Positions 6,104 to 13,781 are shown, counted from the stretch's first letter. The stretch: 16,216 bases of DNA from HB2-32-21 sp003448675 (GCA_041584755.1 JBFHDK010000069.1:1-16216); one strand, 5' to 3'. Notes: a model not told the origin generated them from the letters alone. Program-made: numbers and translations.

Positions 6104-6787
6104 TCAGTTATGCAGCCCGCACTCAAGGTTGTCTTCGGGCTTGGTGGGGTCGTTATATTCCAGCTCCGAAGGCAGTTCATGGGCAAAGAGGTAGTCCACT
6201 AGCTGACCGCTGGTGTAGTGGAAGGTCGGCGCCACCTTGGTGACCTTGCGGCTTTCGTCCCAGGTGAAGATGTCCTGGGTTTTGCGAAACTCGGTTTCTT
6301 CGCGGCGCATGCCGTTGATCCACAGGTCGGGCTTGAGTTCACGAAAGGCGCGGGCGAAGGGCTCCAGCTTGACGGTGCGGGAAAAGGCTTCGTGTTCGGG
6401 CGTGCCGGCTTCGGGTACGCCGTCATAACGCACCATCAGGTGGGTGGCCGATACATCGGGGTGGTAGACTTTGAGATTCAGATCCAGGCGTTTTACCAGC
6501 TGGTCGACAAAGCGGTAGGTGGCAGCGGTGTTAAAGCCGGTATCGCACCAGACCACCGGGGTGCCGGGGCGAATGGCCTGCACCATGTGCAGCAGAACGG
6601 CGGAATAGGCGGAAAAGCTGGTGCTGATGAAGGGGTTCTTCGCCGCTTCCAGCGCTTCGCGCAAAATGTGCTCGGGCGTGGCCCCGCGCAGCGCCTTATT
6701 GGCAGAAGCGAGGTCGAAAATCGGGCTTGGCGCAGAATTGTCCGTCTGCGTTTTGCTGTCCGAATATTGTTCCGCGGCGAGGCTCAT
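6104..6787 (-). CDS. cysH: Phosphoadenylyl-sulfate (PAPS) reductase family protein
   Basis: 227 aa. It should reduce PAPS to sulfite with thioredoxin in assimilatory sulfate reduction (cytoplasm). The adenine-nucleotide alpha-hydrolase fold is recognisable from FISTSFSAYSAVLLHM (P-loop-like), PVVWCDTGFNTAATYRF, the later WINGMRREETEFRK segment and the C-terminal catalytic ECGLH (Cys223). The paired cysteines that bind the 4Fe-4S cluster in APS reductases are absent, so PAPS is the more likely substrate. The ribosome site is weak and the exact start is uncertain. No other cys gene is in the window. The last codons and stop overlap an attC-like sequence at 6070-6113. The sequence diverges from classical CysH in places, so a specialised paralogue is possible. 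Confidence 0.85.
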   Translation of the reverse strand: MSLAAEQYSDSKTQTDNSAPSPIFDLASANKALRGATPEHILREALEAAKNPFISTSFSAYSAVLLHMVQAIRPGTPVVWCDTGFNTAATYRFVDQLVKRLDLNLKVYHPDVSATHLMVRYDGVPEAGTPEHEAFSRTVKLEPFARAFRELKPDLWINGMRREETEFRKTQDIFTWDESRKVTKVAPTFHYTSGQLVDYLFAHELPSELEYNDPTKPEDNLECGLHN

Positions 6788-6883
6788 GGCCGTAAGAATT
6801 CCGTACTGTTTTCAAGGCCCTGAATTAAAACGTTCTAAGGTCAGCAAGTAAAATAACGCTTTTCACTATGCTTATTTCTAATG

Positions 6884-6948
6884 CAGTGGCCGCATGAAGC
6901 GCTAATATGCCGCAAGCTCATTCATTAGCGTTTGTGGAGCGGCCAGTG
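6884..6948. repeat. Nested double inverted repeat (cruciform/hairpin) between SDR and cysH
   Basis: Two nested arm pairs share one axis. The outer arms are CAGTGGCCGC (6884-6893) and GCGGCCAGTG (6939-6948), pairing at 9 of 10 positions. The inner arms are AAGCGCTAAT (6897-6906) and ATTAGCGTTT (6924-6933), also 9 of 10. Three unpaired bases face five between the stems, and the loop is 17 bases. It lies after the stop of the minus-strand SDR (6963) and upstream of cysH, so it may act as a terminator or RNA-processing structure. It lacks a clear U run. Confidence 0.75.
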
Positions 6949-6962
6949 ACGAAGCGGTTGAG

Positions 6963-7784
6963 TTAAGCTGATTGCGCGGCGAGTTTTTCCGTGATCTCCC
7001 AGAGACGTCGGCCATCTTCCCGGTGGTAGGAGGCTTTCGAGCTTTTCGCTGGTTTGCAATTAACAAAATACTTGCCGCTAGTGCCTTCTACTTCCGGGGA
7101 CATGGCCAGATAAAGCGAGGTGCGAGCCCCTTTCTCCGGGCTGGCCAGAAAGATACCCATCCAGGAGGGAAAGCCGATATTGGTTGCCACCGCGCCGGGA
7201 TGCAGGGCGTTGACGGTCACCCCGCTGCCCTGGATTTTTTCGGCAAGATCGTAGGTGTAGTGAAGCATCGCCAGTTTCGATTGCCCATAGGCGCCGAGGC
7301 TGGAGAATTTCTTTTCCCCTTGCAGGTCGTCGAAATTGAGACGGCCACACTTGTGCAGCATGGAGGTGACGTTAATGATCCGTGCCGGGGCGCTGCTTCT
7401 CAGTCGGTCGAGCAAAGCCTGGGTTAGAACGAAGGTCGCCAGGTGATGGACCGCGAACTGTAATTCAAAGCCGTCGTCCGAGACCTCCCGTTGTTTGGTC
7501 ATCAGGCCGGCATTGTTAATCAGCACATGCAAGTGGTCGTAGTTGGACTTGATGGTGTCGACCAGCTGGCGTACGGATGGCAGGGACGCAAGGTCAGCGA
7601 TCAGCAGATCCACCTTGTCGTTACCCGTGGTTACGATGATATCCTGCCGCGCGGCCTCGCCCTTGTGTTGATCCCGGCACACCATGATGACTTGAGCACC
7701 CTTGGCCGCCAGGCCCCGCGCGGTCTCCAGTCCAATACCGGAGTTGGCTCCCGTCACCAGGCAGGTTTTATTTTTCATGTCCAT
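6963..7784 (-). CDS. Short-chain dehydrogenase/reductase (retinol-dehydrogenase/oxidoreductase type)
   Basis: 273 aa. It has the SDR motifs TGANSGIG (11-18), NNAG (90-93), Ser141, and Tyr166-x3-Lys170 (YGQSK). Arg37 at the end of the second strand (VCRD) points to NADP(H). The sequence style, with VCRD, HHLATFVLTQALLDRL and ALHPGAVATNI, is that of retinol dehydrogenase/WWOX-like SDRs, common in bacterial catabolism of hydrophobic compounds. The substrate is unknown. Two nearby starts (M1 and M3) are possible; the upstream one is used. The two SDRs in this window are from different subgroups, not duplicates. Confidence 0.92.
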   Translation of the reverse strand: MDMKNKTCLVTGANSGIGLETARGLAAKGAQVIMVCRDQHKGEAARQDIIVTTGNDKVDLLIADLASLPSVRQLVDTIKSNYDHLHVLINNAGLMTKQREVSDDGFELQFAVHHLATFVLTQALLDRLRSSAPARIINVTSMLHKCGRLNFDDLQGEKKFSSLGAYGQSKLAMLHYTYDLAEKIQGSGVTVNALHPGAVATNIGFPSWMGIFLASPEKGARTSLYLAMSPEVEGTSGKYFVNCKPAKSSKASYHREDGRRLWEITEKLAAQSA

Positions 7785-7912
7785 CGCTCGATGTCGCTAT
7801 CGGCTTGTAGGTAGTGCAGGGGAGGAAAGGTTAGGCAACGTGAGCGGGAAAAATCCCGGCTTCTATTTCCGAGTTTTATCGTTTCTGGTTTGCCGGATGT
7901 GGCGGGCATGGT

Positions 7913-7943
7913 GGTGGCTTGCTGGATATTCCATCAAGCCACC
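7913..7943 (-). terminator. Strong hairpin after the CsgG/HfaB-like gene
   Basis: GGTGGCTTG (7913-7921) pairs with CAAGCCACC (7935-7943), and inside, TGGA (7923-7926) pairs with TCCA (7930-7933) across a TAT loop. That gives 13 pairs with a single C/T mismatch. It lies 13 bases past the stop of the minus-strand gene at 7957. No U run follows on the minus strand, so it may stabilise the 3' end or act with Rho rather than terminate on its own. Confidence 0.7.
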
Positions 7944-7956
7944 CCTCGACACAAGG

Positions 7957-8760
7957 TTAGTTGACCTTGAGCGTGCCGCCCGTACCGAGCCCACCCTTGA
8001 CGTTCTGTGCTTCGTAATTACGCAGTGCACGTACCATGCCGTTGTAGGCGTCGACAAAAGCGGCAATGGTTGCTTTGCCTTCCGGTGTGTTCGACATGCC
8101 CCCGATGCCGCCTGCTTTGCCACCGCCGAGTGCCGCGGCGGCTGCGCCAAAATTGGTGGACGTGGAGCTGCCTTCCGATGCCGAGATTTGAACGGCGGAG
8201 CGGATATCGAACAAGGTCAGCGTGACCACGGAAGATTTTGATTCAAGTCCACCTGCCAATAGCTGTGCTCCCGAACCCAAGAAACTGCCGCCCAATGCCG
8301 CGCCCATTTTACCCAGGGAGGATTCATCAATGATGATGGATGGCTCGAGATAATAATCCGCCGCGACACGCTGGCCTTTCTGCTGATTCGAGCCAGCGCG
8401 GTATTCCCCGGAGTTCCTCTGAATATCGGTAATTCTTGATAATCTGCTATCCGAGCGAAGGTTGCCGATTGATGTGATGACAAAGCAGTTGGACTGCTGC
8501 ACGGCTAGCCGAATCATGGGTTCGATGGTGGTGACTTTAGTGGCGCTGCCAAAGCGACCATACCAGTCTGCTGCTCGACCATCGTCGACAGCCAGGGTGC
8601 CCAGCGTTTCGTCACACCGCTCCAGAGATGAACTGGCGCCGACGCTGGTTCCGCCACCGGCGGAACCTGAAACCGCAGTGCTGTTGGTGCCCGGCGTTAC
8701 ACAGCCCGTTGATAATGAGATTGCGCAGAGGAGTCCAAAGATCGTGTTGGCTTTTCGCAT
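7957..8760 (-). CDS. CsgG/HfaB family-like lipoprotein
   Basis: 267 aa. An N-terminal signal sequence ends in a plausible lipobox STGC (Cys20), so it is probably an outer-membrane or periplasmic lipoprotein. After a low-complexity Ser/Gly linker it has LERCDETLGTLAV, MIRLAVQQSNCFVIT, AADYYLEPSIII and a Gly/Ala-rich segment. The end contains SNTPEGKATIAAFVDAYNGMVRALRNY. This is the CsgG/HfaB-like family seen in marine Gammaproteobacteria. CsgG itself forms the curli secretion pore and HfaB anchors holdfast; no curli genes are nearby, so secretion of curli is not implied. The ribosome site AAGGGA lies about 8 bases before the ATG. It diverges from the Sel1 gene across a 147-bp gap and is followed by a strong hairpin. 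Confidence 0.85.
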   Translation of the reverse strand: MRKANTIFGLLCAISLSTGCVTPGTNSTAVSGSAGGGTSVGASSSLERCDETLGTLAVDDGRAADWYGRFGSATKVTTIEPMIRLAVQQSNCFVITSIGNLRSDSRLSRITDIQRNSGEYRAGSNQQKGQRVAADYYLEPSIIIDESSLGKMGAALGGSFLGSGAQLLAGGLESKSSVVTLTLFDIRSAVQISASEGSSTSTNFGAAAAALGGGKAGGIGGMSNTPEGKATIAAFVDAYNGMVRALRNYEAQNVKGGLGTGGTLKVN

Positions 8761-8806
8761 AGGTCAATTCCCTTGTCCAGTGTGGGTAGGATGGATGTTG
8801 CTTTAA

Positions 8807-8818
8807 TGAGTATACTCA
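8807..8818. promoter_or_regulatory. Perfect 12-bp palindrome in a divergent promoter region
   Basis: TGAGTATACTCA is a perfect palindrome in the 147-bp gap between the divergent CsgG/HfaB-like (minus) and Sel1 (plus) genes, 47 bases upstream of the former and 90 of the latter. Position and symmetry suit a dimeric repressor or activator site. The TATACT core could also serve as a -10 element. No regulator gene adjoins it, and the function is inference. Confidence 0.4.
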
Positions 8819-8907
8819 AATATGGATTCACCGCCACAATCGTGGAAGGTGGGGTTGTTTGCGCTAAACTCCTCGGATAAGCGAGCAATTGAAGGGAAGC
8901 ATCAGCT

Positions 8908-9501
8908 ATGAAATACAAGACGTTTGGTTTGACTTTGTTATTGGCATTGACCGCGAGCTGCGCTCAAAATGCATCGAATCCAGAACTGGTTCGTATCTGT
9001 GATTCTTCGGGTTGTTCGGACCGGTCAGCGGATTCCTACTCATACAAACCGTCCGAGGTTTTGCCCGATGAGGACCCGGATGGCCGGATTGCGGCACTGG
9101 AGGTGTTGGCGAAGGAAGATCCCCGGGCAGCTTATGATTTAGGCTTGCGTTTGTTTCGGGGTGACGGTGTGGGCAGGGACAGTTATCGGGCCTTGCAGTG
9201 GATGCGCGATGCCGCCGAAAGAGGAGATCTGGAGGCGCAAAAAGCGGTCGGCCGCCTGTATTTGACTGGTCTGGATGAAATGGGTTCAGACCCAAAGGAA
9301 GCGGAAAAGTGGCTGACCCTCGCCGCCAGTCGAGGCGATGAAGAGGCCGCGAAACTGCTCGTGGAAGCCACCGAAGCGAGGAAATCCGACGACGTCTATA
9401 ACAAATGGGCCAATCGTTGGCGGTTGCGCTTCCACGGCTATTGGTATCACTCTTACCCCTATCGCGCATATTGGCGCTATGGCCATTGGCACTATTATTA
9501 G
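8908..9501 (+). CDS. Sel1-repeat lipoprotein with aromatic C-terminal tail
   Basis: 197 aa. The signal peptide ends in the lipobox-like TASC (Cys18). Residues about 60-155 form two Sel1-like/TPR-like repeats: AAYDLGLRLFRGDGVGRD-SYRALQWMRDAAERGD, then AVGRLYLTGLDEMGSDP-KEAEKWLTLAASRGD. Sel1 proteins usually act as protein-binding scaffolds. The last 33 residues (165-197) are very rich in Trp, Tyr, His and Arg (for example GYWYHSYPYRAYWR), unlike the rest. This tail could bind membrane, glycan or peptidoglycan; that is speculation. AAGGGAAG lies 8 bases before the ATG. It ends just before a bidirectional hairpin. Confidence 0.85.
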   Translation: MKYKTFGLTLLLALTASCAQNASNPELVRICDSSGCSDRSADSYSYKPSEVLPDEDPDGRIAALEVLAKEDPRAAYDLGLRLFRGDGVGRDSYRALQWMRDAAERGDLEAQKAVGRLYLTGLDEMGSDPKEAEKWLTLAASRGDEEAAKLLVEATEARKSDDVYNKWANRWRLRFHGYWYHSYPYRAYWRYGHWHYY

Positions 9502-9514
9502 TCATGACTGGTAA

Positions 9515-9545
9515 TAACCGCTGTTGCCGTAGTAAACAGCGGTTA
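9515..9545. terminator. Hairpin between convergent genes
   Basis: A perfect 11-bp stem TAACCGCTGTT (9515-9525) and AACAGCGGTTA (9535-9545) has a 9-base loop. It sits between the convergent Sel1 gene (stop 9501) and phosphotransferase gene (stop 9563), so it can serve as terminator for both. The U run is weak on both sides. Confidence 0.75.
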
Positions 9546-9562
9546 ATTGCCGGGTGTTTTCC

Positions 9563-10777
9563 CTAAAGCGCATCGAGCAATTTCTGTAACTCGGATGTCC
9601 CCATATAACCCAGCCCGCCGATCAGGTTCATCATGGCGTCCAGGTGGGTTTTACGCTGGTGGGCAACTCGCAGGCTGGTGCAGGAGATGGAGCCGATTTT
9701 GTAGTGGGTGAAGATGTCGTACCAGGTAAGTAGCTTCTCGTCGATGAGATAGCCGCTGTAGGCCTCGTACTTTTCAACAAACTCCTCGTAGTAGGCCAGG
9801 CCGCTACAGAGAACGCCTCCCTTGCCATCGGGCGTGCCGAGCATTTTGCAGCGGTTGTAGGCGATATCCTCGTGAAAGTCGCCGATATGGCACAGCTCCC
9901 AGTCGAGAATGGCGTTGATATTCTCGTCATCGCTGTACATGAAGTTGCCGCTGCGGTAGTCGCCATGGACGATCACCGGGTTATCCACCACGGGCATGTT
10001 TTCCTTCAGCCAGATGGCCGCCTGCTCCATCACCGGATGGGCTTCCAGGGTGTCTTCCTGCCAGATCCGCTCCCACAGGCCCAGTGACCATTCGTTGGCC
10101 TGAGTGGTGCCCGCTTCGGGTGTGTCGTAGGCGGAAAGGTCCTTCTGGCGCCAGTCGACGGTATGAATGGCGGCCAGGTGCTGGATGAACTGATCCTTGA
10201 GCGCTTCGCGCAGGCGCGGCTCGAAATACATGCCCAGGCCGGTGACCTTGCCGCCATCGTCAGGCTGGACGGTGCCGTCCAGAAAGCCGGCAATCAGGAA
10301 GGGGTGGCCCAGCTTTTCCGCGCTGGGCTCGACCCAGAACACCTCGGGAACCGGAACCTCACCCCACATGGCGCGCAGTACCTGGGCTTCACGCAGACGG
10401 TGCGTTTCGACCACTGACTCGGCGGGGTCCATGCGCAGAATCAGCTTGCGGATCTCCCGCTCGCCGCTGGGGTCTTCGCCGGCGTTTTTGTTCCAGGTGA
10501 GGTCGAAGGTGAACTGTTCCTTGGAGGCGCCACCGGTGAGTCGATTCAGATTGCTGACCCGCGCGTCGCTCTGGCCGGTGACCGACTTGATGTAGGCGAT
10601 CAGCCGTTGCTCCAGCGCTTCGGAGTCGGTTTTATGGGCACCGGTGCGGGTACGGTTGCGCAGTTTGGTGGTGAGTACGTCATCCAGGGTGGATTCCACC
10701 GGATAGTTTGCTCTGACCGATTCAATCCATGCGGGACTGGGCTGAGCGCGATTTTTAAGGGTCTGTGTATAAGCCAT
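9563..10777 (-). CDS. Phosphotransferase family protein (APH/choline-kinase fold)
   Basis: 404 aa. The kinase-like phosphotransferase domain (PF01636 type) covers about residues 80-350. LTGGASKEQFTFDL is the glycine-rich nucleotide loop and LILRMDP holds the strand after it. HGDYRSGN (271-278) is the catalytic loop, with Asp273 the base and Asn278 a metal ligand. ILDWE with Asp292 is the Mg-binding site. In this family such proteins are often found with acyl-CoA dehydrogenase or SDR genes in lipid and steroid catabolism, and some phosphorylate small hydroxy compounds; the substrate is unknown. Aminoglycoside resistance should not be inferred. About 75 N-terminal residues precede the domain, which is longer than in many members. 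The ribosome site is weak. It lies 137 bases downstream of the AttH/CrtC-like gene on the same strand. Confidence 0.9.
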   Translation of the reverse strand: MAYTQTLKNRAQPSPAWIESVRANYPVESTLDDVLTTKLRNRTRTGAHKTDSEALEQRLIAYIKSVTGQSDARVSNLNRLTGGASKEQFTFDLTWNKNAGEDPSGEREIRKLILRMDPAESVVETHRLREAQVLRAMWGEVPVPEVFWVEPSAEKLGHPFLIAGFLDGTVQPDDGGKVTGLGMYFEPRLREALKDQFIQHLAAIHTVDWRQKDLSAYDTPEAGTTQANEWSLGLWERIWQEDTLEAHPVMEQAAIWLKENMPVVDNPVIVHGDYRSGNFMYSDDENINAILDWELCHIGDFHEDIAYNRCKMLGTPDGKGGVLCSGLAYYEEFVEKYEAYSGYLIDEKLLTWYDIFTHYKIGSISCTSLRVAHQRKTHLDAMMNLIGGLGYMGTSELQKLLDAL

Positions 10778-10914
10778 GTCTGGAGGGCCTTAAAGCTGCT
10801 TTCGTTATTGTGGCGGGGCGCCCCGGTAGCGCGGGCAAGTATTACGCGTGCCTTATGTTTTCGCTGGACGAAACTTCGAACGCCTGAAGCGACGCCCGAA
10901 AGCCTGTCGTGAAC

Positions 10915-11844
10915 CTAGTTATTGCTGACGTCCTGGACTTCGCCCCAACCTGTCACGCCGTCCATTTCCCAGCGCAGGAAGGATTGGGTGGCGTAAACGA
11001 AGGGCCAGGGTTGCCAGGGATTGGAGGTAAAGGCGGTGCCATTGAAATTGTGGACCTTGCCGCGCTTGTCCTCCACTTGCAGCGCCATGTACTGGTGCAG
11101 ATTGCCATTTCGGCGCAGCTGGCCCGAGCCTTTGGTCAGGCCGTAGACCTGCTCACCCTCGCGCACATAGCCGTGGACGATGGCGCAGTAATCGTTAATG
11201 TTGTCCGGGTTGATGGCCCACAGGCAGTGAATGCTGACGTCATTGTCGAAGTTGGCGTTCAGCCAGCAGAAGTTCTGGAACTGGTCTTCCTTACGCTCAC
11301 CCCAGCTGTGATCCATGCTCGATACGCAATCAACGTCGTAGGTGACGCCATCAATGGTGAACTTGCCGGTGACGCGCCCGCTTTGATCCCAGTGTCCGGC
11401 GTAGGCGGTTGTCGAAACATTGTCATCGGCGCTCGCCGCCAGGGGGTCCATATCCGGGTCGTGGATGTCGTAGGGTTCCATCAGGCCCTTGTACCGCACA
11501 TCGATGAGTAGCCCCCGACCATCGTTGAATTTGATGTCGTAGTCCATCACCGGCTTGGTGCATTTGATGGCCAGGCCGTTGCCCAGTTTGTAGTCATCGA
11601 AGTTGGTGTCGGGGAAGGGCAGGTGCACCTGGTTGTTGGAGTACCTGACCTGATGAGGCGTGTTGGAGAAGCCGTCGGTCACTGTGATGCTGGACAAGAC
11701 CACCCCGGCATTCTGGCGGGTCAGAACGTAAACATTGACGTGCAAGGGCACTTCAGGAATATAAAAACCGAAATAATTGGTCTCCGCCCAGTAATGGTTG
11801 TCCGACGTGGGGGTGTGAAAGTACATGTCTTGTTCTGTGATCAT
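10915..11844 (-). CDS. AttH/CrtC-like beta-barrel protein (DUF7064/DUF7065 type)
   Basis: 309 aa with no signal peptide. The pattern matches the double beta-domain proteins annotated DUF7064/DUF7065, related in fold to AttH, hydroxyneurosporene synthase (CrtC) and other lipocalin-like enzymes. An N-terminal part has NYFGFYIPEVPLHVNVYV. The central MDHSWGER motif (177-184) has the Asp-His typical of the family's pocket, and the C-terminal strands include GYVREGEQVYGL. These proteins are frequently adjacent to phosphotransferase and SDR genes in marine bacteria that degrade hydrophobic compounds. Enzymatic activity on a hydrophobic ligand is possible but not shown. The start is supported by AGGAG 5 bases before the ATG. 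Probably co-transcribed with the phosphotransferase at 9563-10777. Confidence 0.8.
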   Translation of the reverse strand: MITEQDMYFHTPTSDNHYWAETNYFGFYIPEVPLHVNVYVLTRQNAGVVLSSITVTDGFSNTPHQVRYSNNQVHLPFPDTNFDDYKLGNGLAIKCTKPVMDYDIKFNDGRGLLIDVRYKGLMEPYDIHDPDMDPLAASADDNVSTTAYAGHWDQSGRVTGKFTIDGVTYDVDCVSSMDHSWGERKEDQFQNFCWLNANFDNDVSIHCLWAINPDNINDYCAIVHGYVREGEQVYGLTKGSGQLRRNGNLHQYMALQVEDKRGKVHNFNGTAFTSNPWQPWPFVYATQSFLRWEMDGVTGWGEVQDVSNN

Positions 11845-12144
11845 AATGACTCCTGATTGTTATATGTGATTCCCCGGCTGGATTGTTTTGAGTGGCGGCG
11901 GGGTTGGCATTACAGCCGGTATTTAGGCCGATTTCTCACGGAAAATAAAGCGCTCGCGGGATTTGGCGGGTTCTGGCTATCGGAGCGAGGGTTGGCAGAG
12001 CTGCTCGGGATAGTTACCGCCGATCCAGGTGCGGATCGGGGTTGTGAATATGTCGGGATCGGTTTGAGTTTGCATACGCCGGGTTCTGGCATGGTGTGGT
12101 GACGTGTGTAATATACTCAGCGCTATGTCTCGGCCTGGAACGCT
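11845..12144. promoter_or_regulatory. 300-bp intergenic region between divergent genes
   Basis: No gene is convincing here; an 81-codon open frame at 11857-12102 has no ribosome site or recognisable composition. The region must hold the promoters for the minus-strand AttH/CrtC-like gene and the plus-strand DUF4344 gene. A TATACT at 12112-12117 is a fair -10 box for the latter, but no good -35 is seen. A 7-bp hairpin CCGATCC (12020-12026) with GGATCGG (12033-12039) sits mid-region and could be an operator. Confidence 0.45.
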
Positions 12145-13143
12145 GTGCGCGTGGTTTATCGGATTATCATGCAGTGGGTTAAACCGGCTTTTGTCAATTG
12201 TCGTCGGGTGAGCCGACTGAGCGGTTTCTTCCTGTTATGGCTTGCATTGCTGTCGGGTGCTGGGATGCACGCTTCGGCGAGTGAAGCAGTGGCGGTTACG
12301 GGTGCGTCGGACGAGGCGGAGAACTTTTTCTTGCTCGCCAATCTGGAATTCACTCTCCTGCATGAGTTCAGCCATATGCTGATCGAGGAATTAAAGTTGC
12401 CGGTATTGGGCATGGAGGAGGATGCTGCCGACCGTATTGCGTTGGTGACTATGCTCGAATCCCGCCGTGATCGCACGGCCGCCGAGGCAGTGCCCTGGTT
12501 GTTTGCGGTGGCCGGTGACTGGTATACCGAGTGGGAGTTAAAGAGTGGGGCAAATGCTGGGGCCGAAGCGCCCGCGTATTGGGATAACCACAACCTGGAA
12601 ATACAGCGCTTTTATCACATTGTATGTCTGATTTTTGGTGGTAACGCGGGCCTTCTGGAGGATTTGATCGACACCGAGATACTACCCTTCGACCGGGCAA
12701 TGAGTTGTGAACAGGAATACCGGCAGGCGAGACACGCGGTGGGGTGGGTGCTGGAAAATTACGGGCATTCAGGGGGAGCGTCAACCGGTCATGACATGAT
12801 TGCTGTTAATTATGCGCAAGCCCTGGAGGGGCCAAACCAGCGGATGTATGAATGGCTACGTTCCTCGCTACTGGCGGAAAAACTGGCGGCGAAAGTTTCC
12901 GCGCGTTTCAAGTTGCCGCGGCCCGTGACGGTCGAGTTTGAAAATTGTGTGTCTAATCCCGATGCCTATTGGCATTCTCAGACGGCCTCGGTGACTGTGT
13001 GTTATGAATTATTGGGCCATTTTCTTGGAGTACTAGAATACCGACGTCAGCATTCCCAGCGCGCCTGCGGCATTCCGATCTTGCGCAATTTAATGGGTAA
13101 GCATTTGCGTTGCGAAGAGACTGAATCCGATTCCTCTAAATAG
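12145..13143 (+). CDS. DUF4344 putative metallopeptidase
   Basis: 332 aa from a GTG at 12145; an in-frame ATG at 12169 is equally plausible and both have weak ribosome sites. A hydrophobic N-terminal segment (FFLLWLALLSGAG) followed by HASASEA looks like a signal peptide, so the enzyme probably acts in the periplasm. The DUF4344 signature is present: LLHEFSHMLIEELKLPVLGMEEDAAD, with the zinc motif HEFSH (His73, Glu74, His77) and an acidic third-ligand region (EEDAAD, about 91-96). FYHIVCLIFGG and a C-terminal VTVCYEL segment also fit the family. The substrate is unknown. It converges on the DUF924 gene with only 25 bases between the stops. Confidence 0.88.
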   Translation: MRVVYRIIMQWVKPAFVNCRRVSRLSGFFLLWLALLSGAGMHASASEAVAVTGASDEAENFFLLANLEFTLLHEFSHMLIEELKLPVLGMEEDAADRIALVTMLESRRDRTAAEAVPWLFAVAGDWYTEWELKSGANAGAEAPAYWDNHNLEIQRFYHIVCLIFGGNAGLLEDLIDTEILPFDRAMSCEQEYRQARHAVGWVLENYGHSGGASTGHDMIAVNYAQALEGPNQRMYEWLRSSLLAEKLAAKVSARFKLPRPVTVEFENCVSNPDAYWHSQTASVTVCYELLGHFLGVLEYRRQHSQRACGIPILRNLMGKHLRCEETESDSSK

Positions 13144-13168
13144 ATGGTTTTGATCGGTAGGTTCTAAA

Positions 13169-13711
13169 TTAAAAAGATGAACCAGGCTGTGTAAGAAACT
13201 CCAGTTCTTCCGGGCTGGATGCCCGGCCGAGAATGGCATTGCGGTGAGGGTAACGGCCAAAGCGGTCGATGATGGCCTTGTGTTGCAAGGCCGAACGCAG
13301 GCTGGATTCAAGACCCGGTTCACCATACAGAGCCACGGATTCCGTCTGGACCGCAGAAGACTCGCTGTGCATATAGGGCATGTACAGAAAGGCTTTCTGT
13401 TGAGCAGTGAGTTTTGTTGGTACATTCAGGGCAACCGCTTCCCTGGCCAGCTTAAGAGCCTGGGCATCCATGGCAAAAGCTTTGGCGCTGCCACGGAACA
13501 GATTGCGGGAAAATTGATCCAGTACGATGACTTCCGCCAACCTGCCAAGGGCCTCGGAGCGCCAACACACCAGTTTTTCAGCCACCGCCCGGGTGTGGAG
13601 CGCGCTAAAGCGTCGCGCGATGGCCTGGTCAAGCGCGGGATCCGCTCGCCACCACTGGGCTGGCTCGAGTTCATCAAACCAGAAATGGATGACGCCCTCG
13701 AAACTATCCAT
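13169..13711 (-). CDS. DUF924 family protein
   Basis: 180 aa, a normal length for the family, which has a TPR-like all-helical fold. Hallmarks in order: VIHFWFDELEPAQWW at the start, VIVLDQFSRNLFRG, KAFLYMPYMHSE in the middle and IIDRFGRYPHRNAILGR followed by EELEFL near the end. No signal peptide, so cytoplasmic. No function is assigned. The start is supported by GGGG 5 bases upstream. It lies 70 bases downstream of the DUF1302 gene on the same strand. Confidence 0.93.
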   Translation of the reverse strand: MDSFEGVIHFWFDELEPAQWWRADPALDQAIARRFSALHTRAVAEKLVCWRSEALGRLAEVIVLDQFSRNLFRGSAKAFAMDAQALKLAREAVALNVPTKLTAQQKAFLYMPYMHSESSAVQTESVALYGEPGLESSLRSALQHKAIIDRFGRYPHRNAILGRASSPEELEFLTQPGSSF

Positions 13712-13781
13712 TTGGCCCCATTGGTGGTGGCTCGAAACCTATTTTTCCGTGTTCCGGAAACTAAGCCGTCCAGGATTCAGT

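Noticed and set aside
5779..6113. amphi-Trp gene as a third integron cassette
   Set aside because: The left edge GTTAAAA would require an R'' box TTTTAAC in a downstream attC; none is present, and the only candidate (6070-6113) is too short and mismatched.
8906..9505. 199-codon minus-strand open frame opposite the Sel1 gene
   Set aside because: The plus-strand product has a lipobox, Sel1 repeats and a ribosome site; the opposite frame is Pro/Arg/Ser-rich without domains.
9563..10777. Aminoglycoside resistance kinase
   Set aside because: The fold is shared, but the long N-terminus and catabolic neighbours fit the general phosphotransferase family rather than a resistance enzyme.
10909..11511. 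200-codon plus-strand open frame opposite the AttH/CrtC-like gene
   Set aside because: The minus-strand frame carries family motifs and a good ribosome site; the plus-strand frame is a shadow with Val/Ala-biased composition typical of antisense.
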